DNA from: Marinobacter sp. 2_MG-2023
GTDB lineage: Bacteria > Pseudomonadota > Gammaproteobacteria > Pseudomonadales > Oleiphilaceae
Length of the DNA stretch: 64,000 bases
Assembly (NCBI RefSeq): GCF_030546935.1
Contig: NZ_JAUOPH010000003.1
Location: forward strand, 558,001 to 622,000
Reading direction: 5' to 3'
Shown: piece after piece, positions 28,151-36,110 of the stretch
How the letters are laid out: each line of letters opens with the position of its first letter
Numbering within the stretch: position 1 is the stretch's first letter
Notes under the pieces: generated by a model
The model's input: the letters and a program-made list of their open reading frames with translations, nothing else
Told to the model about the DNA's origin: nothing
The model's database searches: none
Position numbers and translations under genes: made by a program

Positions 28151-31100
28151 TCATACCCGGGTCAGTTCCCACTGTTTGTCCAGCCGCTTTACCGATACTG
28201 TCATGACCGTTCCAAGCTGCTGAGCAAAAAACGAAACGCGGTATTCCTCAAGCATCCAGCGGTAGGTAACGAGTTCGGGATCACGAACACCCTGTTTTCG
28301 CTGCTCGTCGCGCTTGCTTGCGTAACGACTCCACAGCGATTCACTGGTATGCAAAAATTCCCGTTCACGCCCCATCTCCCTGGGCATCTTTTCAAGCCGG
28401 ACCAGCGCTGCTTCAAAATAACGCCCAAACTCCGCCAGCCATTGCGGGGATGTTTCCACCAGAAACCCAGGATAAACAAGGTTTTGCATCTGAAACTTCA
28501 AGTCAGCCATGCTGTTTGCAAGCGCCAGATTGATCTTGCCTTTCAGTCGTTTTGCGACTTTCTGATAACCGGTCATCGCCCGGTGAAGGCGTTCGTCCGC
28601 CTGTTCCAAAGCAGGAATAAAATCGCCTCTGTTCTGATCAAACAGAGCATCAAAAGCCTCCCGACTATTGGGGACATTGCCTTGTAAAAAGTGTTCCATT
28701 GCAGTGGAAACAAGCAAGTCATCCAGAAGCACCTTTGCCTGCCCGACGGTTGCAAACATCAGGGCGGACTGTTTAAAGAGAGGCAGTTTCCTCTCCAGGT
28801 CATCCAGAGTGTTACCAAACCGGTTAAGTATGAGGCGCGCTACCCCTTTGCGAGTTGTATCTTCTGCAGTGAGGCGATCCAGGCAGCGAATCTCACGAAC
28901 CTTTTTGCCCAAATCTTCAAGCGCAGGATAAACCGTGATCTGCATTCCGCCTTTTTCGGTCTGCACCTGAGCTGGCAGCTCGCCAAACTCCCAAGCCTCG
29001 TACTCGCCCGCAGGCTCCTGATTCCGGGTATCGCTTGTTGCCGACGCAAGAGCCTCTTCAGCACGCCCCTCAAGCTGACTCTGCAATTCACCCGTTTCAC
29101 GACTTTCGGCGATCACTTTTCCGCCATCCCCAAGTACTCTCAGGTTCATTCTCAGGTGACGAGGCAGCTCATCCCGAGGCCAGGCTTCGGGCTCAATACG
29201 CACTCCAGTCATCCGCCGCAGCTGATCGCCCAGCTGCAAAGCCAGAGGCTCGTTGGACGGCTGAAGGTTGGCAATAGCAGCGTCCACAAAATCCGGAACC
29301 GGCACAAAGTTTCGGCGCAGGGACTTCGGAAGCCCTTTAACCAACGCAATACACTTCTCTCGAAGCAGCCCCGGCACCAACCATTCAAGGCGCCGGGAAG
29401 GAATTTGCCGCAGTGCCATCAATGGCACCTGGAGCGTAACCCCATCACGCTCACTGGTTGGCTCAAACTCGTAACTCAGGGGATAACGGACACCCTCCCA
29501 CTCCAGAAAATCCGGATATAAGTCACCCGCCAACGCGTCAACAGGCCTTTGCAGGACATCCTCTTCGGTCAATTCCAGATTGCGAAGCTGTTCAGCCGTG
29601 AGGCTTTTCCACCAGCTTTCGAAATGACGACCGCTTACGATCCCCGGAGGCAGGCGCTCATCGTAAAAACCAACCAGCACCTCGTCGTCCACCAAAAGGT
29701 CCCGGCGGCGGGTTTTCTTTTCCAGATCCTCTACACTGGCCAGCATCTCGCGGTTGCGGCTTATAAACGGAGCTTTCGATCGATAATCACCCTCTACCAG
29801 TGCATGGCGGATAAACAGGTTGCGGCACTCTACGGGGTCTATTTTGCTGAACGCTATGCGGCGTTTTGGCACCACATCCAGGCCATAAAGTGTAATCTTT
29901 TCGAAACCCATCACCTGGGCTCTCTTCTGCTCCCAGTGAGGCTCGAAATAGTGATGCTTCACCACATGCCCGGCCAAGGGTTCTATCCACTCGGGCTGAA
30001 TCGCGGCCACCATACGAGCAAACACCCGACTGGTCTCAACAATTTCTGTGGCGACAATCCATTTCGGTCCGGTTTTGGACACTTTCGAGCCGGGAAAAAT
30101 CAACACCTTGCGATTACGGGTGGCCAGGTATTCCTTTTTCTCGACCTTGGTCGCCACCTGCCCCAGCAGCCCCGCCAGAATAGCCTTGTGAATTTTGTCG
30201 TAGGTAGCAGCGTCTTTATTAAATGACAATTTCTGATCACGACAAATCAGGGTGAGTTGTCGATGAATGTCGCGCCACTCCCGCATACGCATCCAGCTGA
30301 GAAAACTCTTCTGGCACACCTTCTTGAGCTGATTCTGGGAAATCTCCTGGCGCTGTTCCTCGTAAAAATTCCAGATATTCAACAGAGTGATAAAGTCGGA
30401 ATCTTTATCATTGAACGGCGCATGAGCCTGGTCCGCAGCCTGCTGCTTATCCTGCGGGCGTTCTCTCGGATCCTGAACACTCAGGCCCGCGATAACAATC
30501 AGCGTTTCTGCCAGGCTGCCCTGGTCTGCGGAAGTTACCAGCATTCGGGCCAGGCGCGGATCCAGTGGAAGCTTCGCCATGGTGCGCCCGAGCTTCGTAA
30601 CTCGCCGGGAACCGTCGACAGCACTCAGTTCTTCAAGCAGCTTGTAGCCATCGTTGATCAGGCGCTTGTCTGGCGCCTCAAGAAACGGAAAATTACGAAT
30701 CTCACCGAGGCCGGACGTGGCCATCTGCAAAATAACGGAGGCCAGATTGGTACGTAGTATTTCCGGATCGGTGTATTCGGGGCGGTTGAGAAAATCCGTT
30801 TCATCATACAAACGAAAACAGATACCCGGGGCAACCCGGCCACAACGGCCCGAGCGCTGGTTGGCGCTGGCTTGCGATACCGGCTCAACGGGCAGACGCT
30901 GTATTTTGGAGCGAACGCTGTAGCGGCTGATTCGCGCAACACCGGTATCAATCACGTAACGAATACCCGGCACCGTGAGCGACGTTTCGGCAACGTTGGT
31001 GGAAAGCACGATCCGGCGGCCACGATGGTTCTGGAATACCCGGTTCTGCTCCTGGTTGCTCAACCGGGAATATAAAGGAAGGACTTCCGTGTGCCGGAGT

Positions 31101-31891
31101 TCTGCGTGGCGCAATACTTTGCTGAGGTTGCGAATCTCACGTTCGCCCGGCAGAAATATCAATACATCGCCCGGCGGTAGCTTGTCGCTGCGCTCGTGCT
31201 GTTCGATCTCATCAAGGGCCGCGAGAACCCCGTCATTCCAGCCCTGGTCGCGATCGTCTTCATCACCAGTGAGCGGCCGGTAACGAACCTCTACCGGGAA
31301 GGTGCGCCCACTCACTTCAAGCACCGGCGCTTTGTTGAAGAACTCGCTGAAACGGTCTACTTCAATGGTGGCAGAAGTAATGATGACTTTGAGATCAGGA
31401 CGTTTGGGTAGAAGCTGTTTCAGGTAGCCCAGCAGAAAGTCGATGTTCAGGCTGCGCTCGTGGGCTTCATCAATAATCAGTGTGTCGTAGCGTTTTAGAT
31501 AGCGGTCGTGCTGGACTTCCGCCAGCAGAATCCCGTCGGTCATTACCTTGACCCGGGTCTGGTTCGAAGTATTGTCAGCAAAACGAACCTGATAGCCGAT
31601 CTGCTGACCAGTCTGCTCACCAAGCTCATCAGCAATACGGGATGCAACGCTACGAGCCGCAATGCGCCGCGGCTGGGTATGACCAATTAGGCCGCGAATC
31701 CCGCGGCCCATGTTCATGCAGATTTTGGGTATCTGAGTGGTTTTTCCGGAGCCAGTTTCACCAGCAACGATGACAACCTGGTGGTTCTCAATCGCCTCCC
31801 GGATGTCGTCTACGCGATCAGATACCGGCAGCCCTGCCGGAAAACTTATTGGTTTGTGCAGGGCAGCCCGGATATCAGAGTGCAAAGTCAC
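28151..31891 (-). CDS. hrpA: ATP-dependent RNA helicase HrpA
   Basis: 1246-residue DEAH-box helicase (E. coli HrpA is about 1300). Walker A GETGSGKT is near 43, DEAH lies in IIDEAHERSLN, the SAT motif is in ITSATIEVDRF and motif VI in NQRSGRCGRVAPG. The long C-terminal region with OB-fold/DUF3418 content is typical of HrpA rather than HrpB. It acts in mRNA processing and rescue of stalled ribosomes. The start is GTG. It begins 5 nt after the fadD stop, so fadD-hrpA are cotranscribed. Confidence 0.93.
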   Translation of the reverse strand: MTLHSDIRAALHKPISFPAGLPVSDRVDDIREAIENHQVVIVAGETGSGKTTQIPKICMNMGRGIRGLIGHTQPRRIAARSVASRIADELGEQTGQQIGYQVRFADNTSNQTRVKVMTDGILLAEVQHDRYLKRYDTLIIDEAHERSLNIDFLLGYLKQLLPKRPDLKVIITSATIEVDRFSEFFNKAPVLEVSGRTFPVEVRYRPLTGDEDDRDQGWNDGVLAALDEIEQHERSDKLPPGDVLIFLPGEREIRNLSKVLRHAELRHTEVLPLYSRLSNQEQNRVFQNHRGRRIVLSTNVAETSLTVPGIRYVIDTGVARISRYSVRSKIQRLPVEPVSQASANQRSGRCGRVAPGICFRLYDETDFLNRPEYTDPEILRTNLASVILQMATSGLGEIRNFPFLEAPDKRLINDGYKLLEELSAVDGSRRVTKLGRTMAKLPLDPRLARMLVTSADQGSLAETLIVIAGLSVQDPRERPQDKQQAADQAHAPFNDKDSDFITLLNIWNFYEEQRQEISQNQLKKVCQKSFLSWMRMREWRDIHRQLTLICRDQKLSFNKDAATYDKIHKAILAGLLGQVATKVEKKEYLATRNRKVLIFPGSKVSKTGPKWIVATEIVETSRVFARMVAAIQPEWIEPLAGHVVKHHYFEPHWEQKRAQVMGFEKITLYGLDVVPKRRIAFSKIDPVECRNLFIRHALVEGDYRSKAPFISRNREMLASVEDLEKKTRRRDLLVDDEVLVGFYDERLPPGIVSGRHFESWWKSLTAEQLRNLELTEEDVLQRPVDALAGDLYPDFLEWEGVRYPLSYEFEPTSERDGVTLQVPLMALRQIPSRRLEWLVPGLLREKCIALVKGLPKSLRRNFVPVPDFVDAAIANLQPSNEPLALQLGDQLRRMTGVRIEPEAWPRDELPRHLRMNLRVLGDGGKVIAESRETGELQSQLEGRAEEALASATSDTRNQEPAGEYEAWEFGELPAQVQTEKGGMQITVYPALEDLGKKVREIRCLDRLTAEDTTRKGVARLILNRFGNTLDDLERKLPLFKQSALMFATVGQAKVLLDDLLVSTAMEHFLQGNVPNSREAFDALFDQNRGDFIPALEQADERLHRAMTGYQKVAKRLKGKINLALANSMADLKFQMQNLVYPGFLVETSPQWLAEFGRYFEAALVRLEKMPREMGREREFLHTSESLWSRYASKRDEQRKQGVRDPELVTYRWMLEEYRVSFFAQQLGTVMTVSVKRLDKQWELTRV

Positions 31892-31896
31892 CGTAA

Positions 31897-33573
31897 TTAC
31901 TTGTTCCCCGGTTCATCACGCAATTCGCGGCGCAAAATCTTGCCTACGTTAGTCTTGGGCAGATCATCGCGGAACTCGAAGAAGCGCGGTACTTTGTAGG
32001 CTGTGAGGCGCTCACGGCAGAACTCTTTCAACTCGTTCTCAGTGACACCTTCGGCTGTCGGAACGAGGTAGACCTTCACTGCTTCCCCGCTTTTGGCATC
32101 CGGGACGCCAACAGCTGCGCACTCGACCACCTTCGGATGGCTGGTCACGACATCTTCGATCTCGTTCGGGTAAACGTTAAACCCGGACACGATAATCATG
32201 TCCTTCTTACGGTCAACAATTCGGATATACCCGTCTTCCTGAATCAACGCCACATCCCCGGTCTGGATATAACCATCTTCAGTGAAGGATTTCTGCGTGT
32301 CCTCGGGGCGCTGCCAGTAGCCACGCATTACCTGCGGACCTTTCACGCACAGCTCGCCCGGTGTCCCCAGCGCAGTCTCATTGCCATCATCATCAATAGT
32401 TTTGACCTGGGTCGATGGAACCGGCAAGCCAATGGTGCCCAACTGTATGGCACTGCGGGGATTGAAGGTAACCACCGGAGACGTTTCGGTCATGCCGTAG
32501 CCTTCCGAGATGGGACAGCCAGTTACCCGCTCCCACATCTTCGCTGTATCGCTGGTCAGCGCCATACCGCCTGAAGACGTAAGCTTGAGGTGGCTGAAAT
32601 CCAGATCCTGAAACTCTTCGTTGTTGCACAGGGCAACAAACAAGGTGTTCAGGCCAAGGAATGCTGTGAACTTGTGGTTTTTGAGCTCTTTGACAAAACC
32701 TGGAATATCCCGCGGGTTAGGAATCAGCACGTTATGGCCGCCGGCTTCGAGCATGATGCCGCAGTTCAGGGTGAACGAATAAATGTGATAAAGAGGCAGA
32801 GGGGCAATCACCGTTTCCTGCCCTTCAATGATGGTGTCTTCCATCATCGGACGAACCTGCAGCAGGTTTGCAACCAGGTTACCGTGTGTGAGCATCGCAC
32901 CTTTGGCGACACCCGTTGTTCCGCCCGTATACTGCAGCACAGCAATGTCGTCCTGCTTACACTCAACTGGAGTAAACTTCTCACGGGCACCTGCACTGAG
33001 TACGGCCGGAAGTTTATGGGCCTGCGGAATATTGAACGGTGGCACCATCTTTTTAACATGCTTGACGACGGCATTCATCAGCGTGCGCTTAATAGGCGAA
33101 TGCATGTCGGCAATTTCAGTAACGATCACATGCTCAATGCTGGTATGGGGCAGAACCTTCTCGGCGTTTTCAGCCATGTTGGCAAGCACCACCAGTGCCT
33201 TGGCACCGGAGTCGTTAAACTGGTGCTCCATCTCGCGCGTGGTGTATAGCGGGTTGGTATTGACCACAATAAGGCCAGCACGCATGGCACCAAACACTAC
33301 AACCGGATACTGGGTCAGGTTGGGCATTTGGACCGCGATACGGTCACCAGGTTTCAGATCGGTTTTGTTTTGCAGCCAGGCAGCGAAGTTCCGGGTTTGA
33401 GTATCCAGTTCGCGGTAAGTCAGAGTTGCACCGACAGCACTGAAAGCCGGGCGGTCACCGTATTTCTTTACCGCCTGATCAAACACATCCACCATGCTGT
33501 TGTACTTTTTCAGATCGACTTCGCGTGGGACACTGGCAGGGTATTTGTCCTGATAGAACTTCTCAAAATCCAT
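31897..33573 (-). CDS. fadD: Long-chain fatty acid-CoA ligase
   Basis: 558-residue acyl-CoA synthetase of the ANL superfamily, activating fatty acids for beta-oxidation. The AMP-binding P-loop is YTGGTTGVAKGAM. The FACS signature GYGMTETSPVV and the C-terminal hinge/lysine region (VDRKKDMIIVSGFNVYPNE) are intact. Length and N-terminus (MDFEKFYQDKYP) match pseudomonad FadD. AGGAG precedes the ATG. It is divergent from the MaoC hydratase gene across a ~185-nt intergenic region. Confidence 0.93.
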   Translation of the reverse strand: MDFEKFYQDKYPASVPREVDLKKYNSMVDVFDQAVKKYGDRPAFSAVGATLTYRELDTQTRNFAAWLQNKTDLKPGDRIAVQMPNLTQYPVVVFGAMRAGLIVVNTNPLYTTREMEHQFNDSGAKALVVLANMAENAEKVLPHTSIEHVIVTEIADMHSPIKRTLMNAVVKHVKKMVPPFNIPQAHKLPAVLSAGAREKFTPVECKQDDIAVLQYTGGTTGVAKGAMLTHGNLVANLLQVRPMMEDTIIEGQETVIAPLPLYHIYSFTLNCGIMLEAGGHNVLIPNPRDIPGFVKELKNHKFTAFLGLNTLFVALCNNEEFQDLDFSHLKLTSSGGMALTSDTAKMWERVTGCPISEGYGMTETSPVVTFNPRSAIQLGTIGLPVPSTQVKTIDDDGNETALGTPGELCVKGPQVMRGYWQRPEDTQKSFTEDGYIQTGDVALIQEDGYIRIVDRKKDMIIVSGFNVYPNEIEDVVTSHPKVVECAAVGVPDAKSGEAVKVYLVPTAEGVTENELKEFCRERLTAYKVPRFFEFRDDLPKTNVGKILRRELRDEPGNK

Positions 33574-33758
33574 CGCTATCTCCTGTCTGGCGCTTTTCTT
33601 TATAATGATTTACCAATGCCGTGCGATCAAAAAATCAACTCGACATAAGTATCAGCCTCAAAAAGTCGGGAGAGAATAGCAGTTTTGTTACCGATGAGGT
33701 AGTTTCGACGCATAACAAGAAGGACTACCCCCTGCCAACCTTAAGCACGGAGCACTTG

Positions 33759-34250
33759 ATGAGCGACACCCTTGATACTCTTGAAAACATTACCTATGAC
33801 GAGCTAAACGAGGGTGACACCGCTACGTTTACCCGGACACTTTCGGAAGATGATCTCGTTCTGTTTGCCGCTGTTTCAGGGGATGTTAATCCAGTACACC
33901 TGGACCCTGAATATGCCTCCCATTCCATGTTCAAGGAACGGGTAGCCCATGGTATGTGGAGCGGTGCCCTGGTCTCTGCTGCACTTGCGACGGTTATGCC
34001 AGGCCCGGGTACGGTTTATCTGGAGCAAAGCCTGTCGTTCAAACGCCCCGCAAAGCTCGGCGATACGCTGACCGTTGGCCTTACAGTGCTGCGCAAAGCC
34101 CCCAAAAACCGGGTTGTTTTAAAGTGTGACGTGACAAACCAGAACAACCAAAAGGTTGTTACCGGAGAAGCCAGGGTTATTGCGCCAACAGAGAAGGTTT
34201 CCCTTTACAAGCCGACACTTCCGAAAATCACAATTGAAGGTCGTGACTGA
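33759..34250 (+). CDS. MaoC-like (R)-specific enoyl-CoA hydratase
   Basis: 163-residue hot-dog-fold hydratase of the PhaJ type. The hydratase-2 signature is visible: FAAVSGDVNPVHLDPEYAS with the Asp/His pair, then RVAHGMWSGAL. These enzymes convert trans-2-enoyl-CoA to (R)-3-hydroxyacyl-CoA, linking beta-oxidation to polyhydroxyalkanoate or lipid synthesis. An upstream extension to 33621 is open but unrelated to the family; the ATG at 33759 has GGAG seven bases upstream. Divergence from fadD fits a role in fatty-acid metabolism. Confidence 0.87.
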   Translation: MSDTLDTLENITYDELNEGDTATFTRTLSEDDLVLFAAVSGDVNPVHLDPEYASHSMFKERVAHGMWSGALVSAALATVMPGPGTVYLEQSLSFKRPAKLGDTLTVGLTVLRKAPKNRVVLKCDVTNQNNQKVVTGEARVIAPTEKVSLYKPTLPKITIEGRD

Positions 34251-34267
34251 ACGCAAAAATCTCTATT

Positions 34268-35332
34268 TCAGCCCGGCAAAAAGTCGATTGGAAACCTTAC
34301 CTTCCGGGCTTCAACCTTGTCGGCGCCAAAGTTGAAAAGTCGCACACGCATAGCAATTTTCTGCTCCAGCTTCGGGTTCTCAAGCTCCGAACTTACCACC
34401 GTGCACGCAGACACCGAACCGTCGGGTTCTATGACGAGCTCCAGTAGAACCTTACCTGCCAGGGTCGGATCCTGCCTGAGCTCTCTCTGGTATAGGGAAT
34501 AGAGTACTGTTTTGCCGGAATCAAACACCTGCCGAATGTTACTCATTGCCCGCTCACCCATCGACGGAGCCTTGTCAGGCGCTGGCGTACTGGCCACAAC
34601 AGGTTCCGATTGACGAGCAGCTTCGACTTTTCTTACTTCGTGGCCGGCAACTTCTGCATCTAAGCGTATTGCCTGGACATCCTGTACACCACCACTCCCC
34701 TGCAGAGCATCGGCAGAACCTTGAGCTCCTGCATTAGCGGTACGGACAGTGTCAGACTGATTATTCACATTGGCCTGTATGGCGGGGGCTTTTTCTGGCG
34801 CAGTTTCGCGCATGGATGCCAGGCGGTCTTTCATGGCCAGAAGGCCAGAACGAGATGCTTTTTCACGAGCCAATTCAACACGCTGGGCAGTTGGCTTTGG
34901 TGATTGTTTCACCGGCACAGGCTGAACTTCCTTTGACAGCTGAGTGATCGGCTTGGGTTTGGGCTTTGGTTCCGGTTGAGGCTTTACGGGCTCAGCCTCC
35001 ATGGCTTCAGTTTTGGCAGGTTTTGGCTCAGGCAAAGCCAGTGTCTCAACAGATTCAGGGGCTGGTTTTTCAAGGGCTTCTCTCTTCACCACAAGCCTTG
35101 CGAGCTGGGGCGGCAAGCTTTCAGTTGTCGTCCGCTCTAGCTCCGGAACATCGAGTACAGGAATGATCATGGCAAGTGGAACGAATAGTAGAAGGGCCAA
35201 GGCTGTGATGAGTACCAGCCGTAAGCGTTCCCCCTCTTCCCTACTCCAGGATAGCGACGACAAAGAGGTCCGCCCGAAATGCTCAAGGGCGCCGAAATCG
35301 CTACTCACAGGCATCGTATTCATCGCCGTCAT
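34268..35332 (-). CDS. TonB-like protein with AgmX/PglI-type C-terminus
   Basis: 354-residue bitopic protein. It has a cytoplasmic N-terminus, one membrane helix near 40-60 (LITALALLLFVPLAMIIPVL), a Pro/Lys/Glu-rich periplasm-spanning stretch (about 90-150) and a C-terminal TonB/AgmX-like domain (LAGKVLLELVIEPDGSVSACTVVSS). The AgmX/PglI C-terminal family is known from gliding-motility and envelope complexes that normally work with ExbB/ExbD or MotA-like proton channels. None is encoded here. The start at 35332 overlaps the upstream stop (ATGA) and has GGGG suitably spaced. It is the last gene of the 40916-34268 operon. Confidence 0.8.
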   Translation of the reverse strand: MTAMNTMPVSSDFGALEHFGRTSLSSLSWSREEGERLRLVLITALALLLFVPLAMIIPVLDVPELERTTTESLPPQLARLVVKREALEKPAPESVETLALPEPKPAKTEAMEAEPVKPQPEPKPKPKPITQLSKEVQPVPVKQSPKPTAQRVELAREKASRSGLLAMKDRLASMRETAPEKAPAIQANVNNQSDTVRTANAGAQGSADALQGSGGVQDVQAIRLDAEVAGHEVRKVEAARQSEPVVASTPAPDKAPSMGERAMSNIRQVFDSGKTVLYSLYQRELRQDPTLAGKVLLELVIEPDGSVSACTVVSSELENPKLEQKIAMRVRLFNFGADKVEARKVRFPIDFLPG

Positions 35333-35712
35333 TGCCATTCCCCAGCTCGGACGGCAGGATTCGCAATACCCAGGTTCTGGCGAAACTCACGATGGCGTTC
35401 AAGCACCAAAGGATCAAGAGGCTGCACCAGTTCCGGTGCGGTGTTTTCCAGTTCCGCGCGCGGCCGGCGTGGTAGTGTGGGTGCTCGCCAAGGCAAGATA
35501 TTCAGCACGCGGGGCTCATCTTCTCCCATACTGGCGGATATACCCTCGATACCCTCGATACCCTCGATACTCTCAATACTCTCGATACCCAGGTATCGCG
35601 GTTTATCCGAAGCTGCGCAAAGAGCCGGAGCCGTTACAAATATCAGGGTGAGTAGCCCGAATGAGACATTCAAGATGGCCCGGTTATAAATCCAGAACGC
35701 CGCTTCCATCAT
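35329..35712 (-). CDS. Small exported protein with IEG/IES tripeptide repeats
   Basis: 127-residue protein not recognised as any family. A hydrophobic N-terminal segment (about 9-32) looks like a signal peptide ending near CAA or a membrane anchor. Next come five consecutive Ile-Glu-Gly/Ser tripeptides (residues ~43-57), encoded by a 9-bp tandem repeat, and then a Pro/Arg/Glu-rich tail. Its start shares one base with the stop of the TPR lipoprotein upstream, and its stop overlaps the TonB-like start. It is thus embedded in a tightly coupled operon and is probably real despite low complexity. Confidence 0.7.
   Translation of the reverse strand: MMEAAFWIYNRAILNVSFGLLTLIFVTAPALCAASDKPRYLGIESIESIEGIEGIEGISASMGEDEPRVLNILPWRAPTLPRRPRAELENTAPELVQPLDPLVLERHREFRQNLGIANPAVRAGEWQ
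35541..35585. repeat. 9-bp tandem repeat, five units
   Basis: Three exact TACCCTCGA units (35541-35567) followed by TACTCTCAA and TACTCTCGA, then a partial unit TACCC. Being a multiple of three, expansion or loss keeps the reading frame of the small exported protein and adds or removes Ile-Glu-Gly/Ser tripeptides. Confidence 0.9.
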
Positions 35713-36110
35713 TACTCCAGCCTTCTTTTCAGATCAGTAATCCAGCCCGTTACCTTTTTGTCTTCATTGGCGGAGAGTGTCTGGTAACGCTGGTAGTGTA
35801 TGAGTGCCCGGTCGAGATCAAGCAGGTAAAGCTCGGAAATCACCGCAAGATTGTAGTGCAGGTCGGCAACGTCTGGAGCGCTCTCAAGACCGGTCTCCAG
35901 CAGCATGGCGGCCTCACCGTAACGATGCTGCTGCATAAACTTAAGCGCCTGATTATTCAGGCTTGCAACATCAACCGGCTCCGGTGAAATGGCCTCAGAA
36001 GTTTTCATCGACTGCGTGGCACAGCCTGCTAACATAAAAACGGCAACCAGTGCGCCACACAACATCCAAATCCTGAACACAAACAAGCGGAAAGAAATCT
36101 GTTCAGGCAT
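35712..36110 (-). CDS. Short TPR lipoprotein
   Basis: 132-residue lipoprotein. A charged N-terminus and hydrophobic stretch end in a lipobox FMLAGC (Cys29). The mature part contains about two tetratricopeptide-like units (LNNQALKFMQQHRYGEAAMLLETGL and a following YNLAVISELYLLD unit). It is likely an outer-membrane lipoprotein scaffold for the neighbouring TPR and TonB-like proteins. It overlaps the upstream 948-residue gene by 8 nt. Confidence 0.78.
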   Translation of the reverse strand: MPEQISFRLFVFRIWMLCGALVAVFMLAGCATQSMKTSEAISPEPVDVASLNNQALKFMQQHRYGEAAMLLETGLESAPDVADLHYNLAVISELYLLDLDRALIHYQRYQTLSANEDKKVTGWITDLKRRLE

